DNA from: Bacilli bacterium
GTDB taxonomy: Bacteria > Bacillota_I > Bacilli_A > RF39 > UBA660
NCBI GenBank assembly: GCA_016297695.1
Contig: JAEDGC010000009.1
Coordinates: 1 to 43,621, forward strand
DNA: 43,621 nt
Direction of reading: 5' to 3'
The stretch's first letter is position 1; the number at the start of each line of letters is the position of its first letter. The notes under the pieces were generated by a model, which saw only the letters and a list, made by a program, of their open reading frames with translations, searched no databases and had not been told where the DNA came from. The position numbers and the translations under genes were made by a program. Below are positions 42,637 to 43,621 of the stretch, piece by piece.

Positions 42637-42855
42637 ATGTTGAAAGTGAAAGATAATGTTGATTTAACAAACAGAGAATATTGTTATACAAGCGAAGATG
42701 AATTTGACCAAATATGGAGTTTTAAAAATGTGTTGTTTGACAAAGACACAAAAATTATATATTCTAATCAATTTTTTAATGATTTAGGCGAGAAAAGATT
42801 AGATGATTTATATGACTTAATAAAAGATGGTTTAATAGAAAAGGTGGATGAGTAA
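42637..42855 (+). CDS. unknown protein, 72 residues
   Basis: Mixed strand and helix with many Asp and Phe (DLTNREYCYTSEDEFDQIWS, GLIEKVDE at the end). GTGGTGAGTAATA precedes the ATG. The same GTGG-style spacing recurs before the 42858 mini-ORF. It shares a pattern (LKxKDxVxx, xxYKxE) with the gene at 42906, suggesting distant duplication. Confidence 0.55.
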   Translation: MLKVKDNVDLTNREYCYTSEDEFDQIWSFKNVLFDKDTKIIYSNQFFNDLGEKRLDDLYDLIKDGLIEKVDE

Positions 42856-42857
42856 TA

Positions 42858-42905
42858 ATGCATTTACACCAAAAAATAGAAGATGAGTTTGGAGGTATAT
42901 TATAA
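42858..42905 (+). CDS. 15-residue mini-ORF leading into the next gene
   Basis: Reads MHLHQKIEDEFGGIL and stop, directly followed by the ATG at 42906. Its coding bases contain TTTGGAGG, the ribosome site of that gene, so translating it would open the site. AGGTGG is placed before its ATG. Confidence 0.4.
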   Translation: MHLHQKIEDEFGGIL

Positions 42906-43121
42906 ATGAAATATAAATTAAAAGATGAGGTTAATTTTAAATTTGTTAATGATAAATCAATAAAGAAGTTTGATTTTGATTTATCAAATTATTATGATAA
43001 AGAAACAAGAATGTTTGAATTTCCTGAAGGTTATATTTCATGGCATTTAATGGCTCAAGTATTTAGTGAATTTTTAATACCATTAGATTTAGTAGAAAAA
43101 ATACAAAAAGGAGATAACTAA
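42906..43121 (+). CDS. unknown protein, 71 residues
   Basis: Begins MKYKLKDEVNFKFVNDKSIK and has a Trp/His/Met segment (YISWHLMAQVFSEFLIP). Weakly similar in layout to the gene at 42637. Its start is set by TTTGGAGGTATATTATAA. No family recognised. Confidence 0.55.
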   Translation: MKYKLKDEVNFKFVNDKSIKKFDFDLSNYYDKETRMFEFPEGYISWHLMAQVFSEFLIPLDLVEKIQKGDN

Positions 43122-43370
43122 ATGGATGATAGAACTATTGAAGAAATTCTTAATAATGAAGATGAATTAATAAAAGAAACTTTAAAATTGGAAAAGAAAT
43201 TTTATACTTTAAAAGCCAAACAAACAGCATTTAGTGATTATTTAGAAGAGGAAATTGAAAAATATGACGAGTTTCTAAAAAGTGAATCAACAGATTCTGA
43301 ATATAAATGTTTAAGTTTAAAAGACATATTATATAAATATAACGAAATAATGGGAGGAAAAAATGAATAA
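43122..43370 (+). CDS. unknown coiled-coil protein, 82 residues
   Basis: Strongly charged helices (RTIEEILNNEDELIKETLKL, TAFSDYLEEEIEKYDEFLKS) and a KNE end, probably a coiled coil. It follows AAAGGAG and the previous stop directly, and overlaps the next gene by 8 bases. Confidence 0.55.
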   Translation: MDDRTIEEILNNEDELIKETLKLEKKFYTLKAKQTAFSDYLEEEIEKYDEFLKSESTDSEYKCLSLKDILYKYNEIMGGKNE

Positions 43371-43621
43371 AGAAGAAGAAATAATAAAACTTATGAAAAA
43401 TTTTGCAAAAGAAATTGATAAAATATTTAATGGAAAAACACCAAAAATTGAAGGGTTAATGAATGATTTATATGAATGCGATATTTATATTTATCGTCAT
43501 AAAGGTATGGGAAATTCTAAACAAATTATATATGGAAATCCAATTTCAGTCATAGCTGCCACAATAAGTTATTTAGAAACATTATTACGCCAAGGAATAA
43601 TTAATAAAAAACAATTAAAAG
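43363..43621 (+). CDS. unknown protein, cut by the window end
   Basis: Starts at an ATG overlapping the previous stop by 8 bases, with GGGAGG in front. The visible 86 residues are helical then strand-like (EEEIIKLMKNFAKEIDKIFN, YECDIYIYRHKGMGNSKQII). The stop lies beyond the window. No family recognised. Confidence 0.6.
   Translation, partial: MNKEEEIIKLMKNFAKEIDKIFNGKTPKIEGLMNDLYECDIYIYRHKGMGNSKQIIYGNPISVIAATISYLETLLRQGIINKKQLK

Overview
The window is about 43.6 kb of one continuous, very AT-rich (roughly a quarter to 30% GC by eye) double-stranded DNA phage genome. It reads in the standard code, with strong AAGGAGG-type ribosome binding sites, gene overlaps of 1-8 bases and almost no non-coding DNA outside two control regions. 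The gene families (ThyX, Sak4/DUF669 recombination genes, collagen-like tail fibre, M23/SH3 lysin, short Firmicutes-type holin) point to a lytic phage of a low-GC Firmicutes or Mollicutes-like bacterium, probably from a gut community. There is no tape-measure, tail-tube or tail-sheath gene. Connector and nozzle genes follow the capsid gene and a 2,179-residue internal/ejection protein is present, so a short-tailed (podovirus-like) particle is most likely. No integrase, excisionase, tRNA, CRISPR array or insertion sequence was seen. Both window ends cut plus-strand genes, so the sequence is probably a slice or linearisation of a circularly permuted genome.

Layout. (1) 1-9139, plus strand: replication, recombination and nucleotide metabolism. 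It holds the C-terminal part of an SNF2-type helicase, a degenerate NUMOD/HNH protein, a YqaJ/lambda-type exonuclease, a Gp157-like coiled-coil protein, a Sak4-like ATPase, a DUF669-like SSB, a compact family-B DNA polymerase, a nucleoside/nucleotide kinase, ThyX, dUTPase and an AEP primase-D5 helicase. It ends at a bidirectional terminator at 9130-9158. (2) 9231-34553, minus strand: the late genes. In transcription order these are small and large terminase, portal, a 41-residue basic protein, scaffold, two small head proteins, major capsid protein, connector, nozzle, a set of fibre/adhesin proteins (including a collagen-like fibre and a calcineurin-type phosphoesterase), small membrane and DNA-binding proteins, holin, endolysin, a glutamine-rich core protein and the giant polyvalent ejection protein. 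(3) 34554-35498: a non-coding divergent control region with opposing promoters, a 16-bp inverted repeat, a candidate short RNA, 12-bp repeats, a structured leader and a 54-base A tract. (4) 35499-36249: two small unknown genes, followed by about 700 bp of repeats that look like an origin or operator region. (5) 36993-43621, plus strand: an accessory or early operon. It opens with an amidoligase and a class II glutamine amidotransferase, with a small protein and an intact HNH homing endonuclease between them. It continues with a protein carrying three HTH-like segments and a run of tiny unknown genes, several under 60 codons.

The thymidylate genes (kinase, ThyX, dUTPase) supply dTMP to the phage polymerase. 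The exonuclease, Sak4 and SSB form a recombination module that fits concatemer formation before terminase packaging. The most unusual material is the amidoligase/amidotransferase cassette, the structured leader joined to a long A tract, and the candidate short RNA inside the divergent promoter region.
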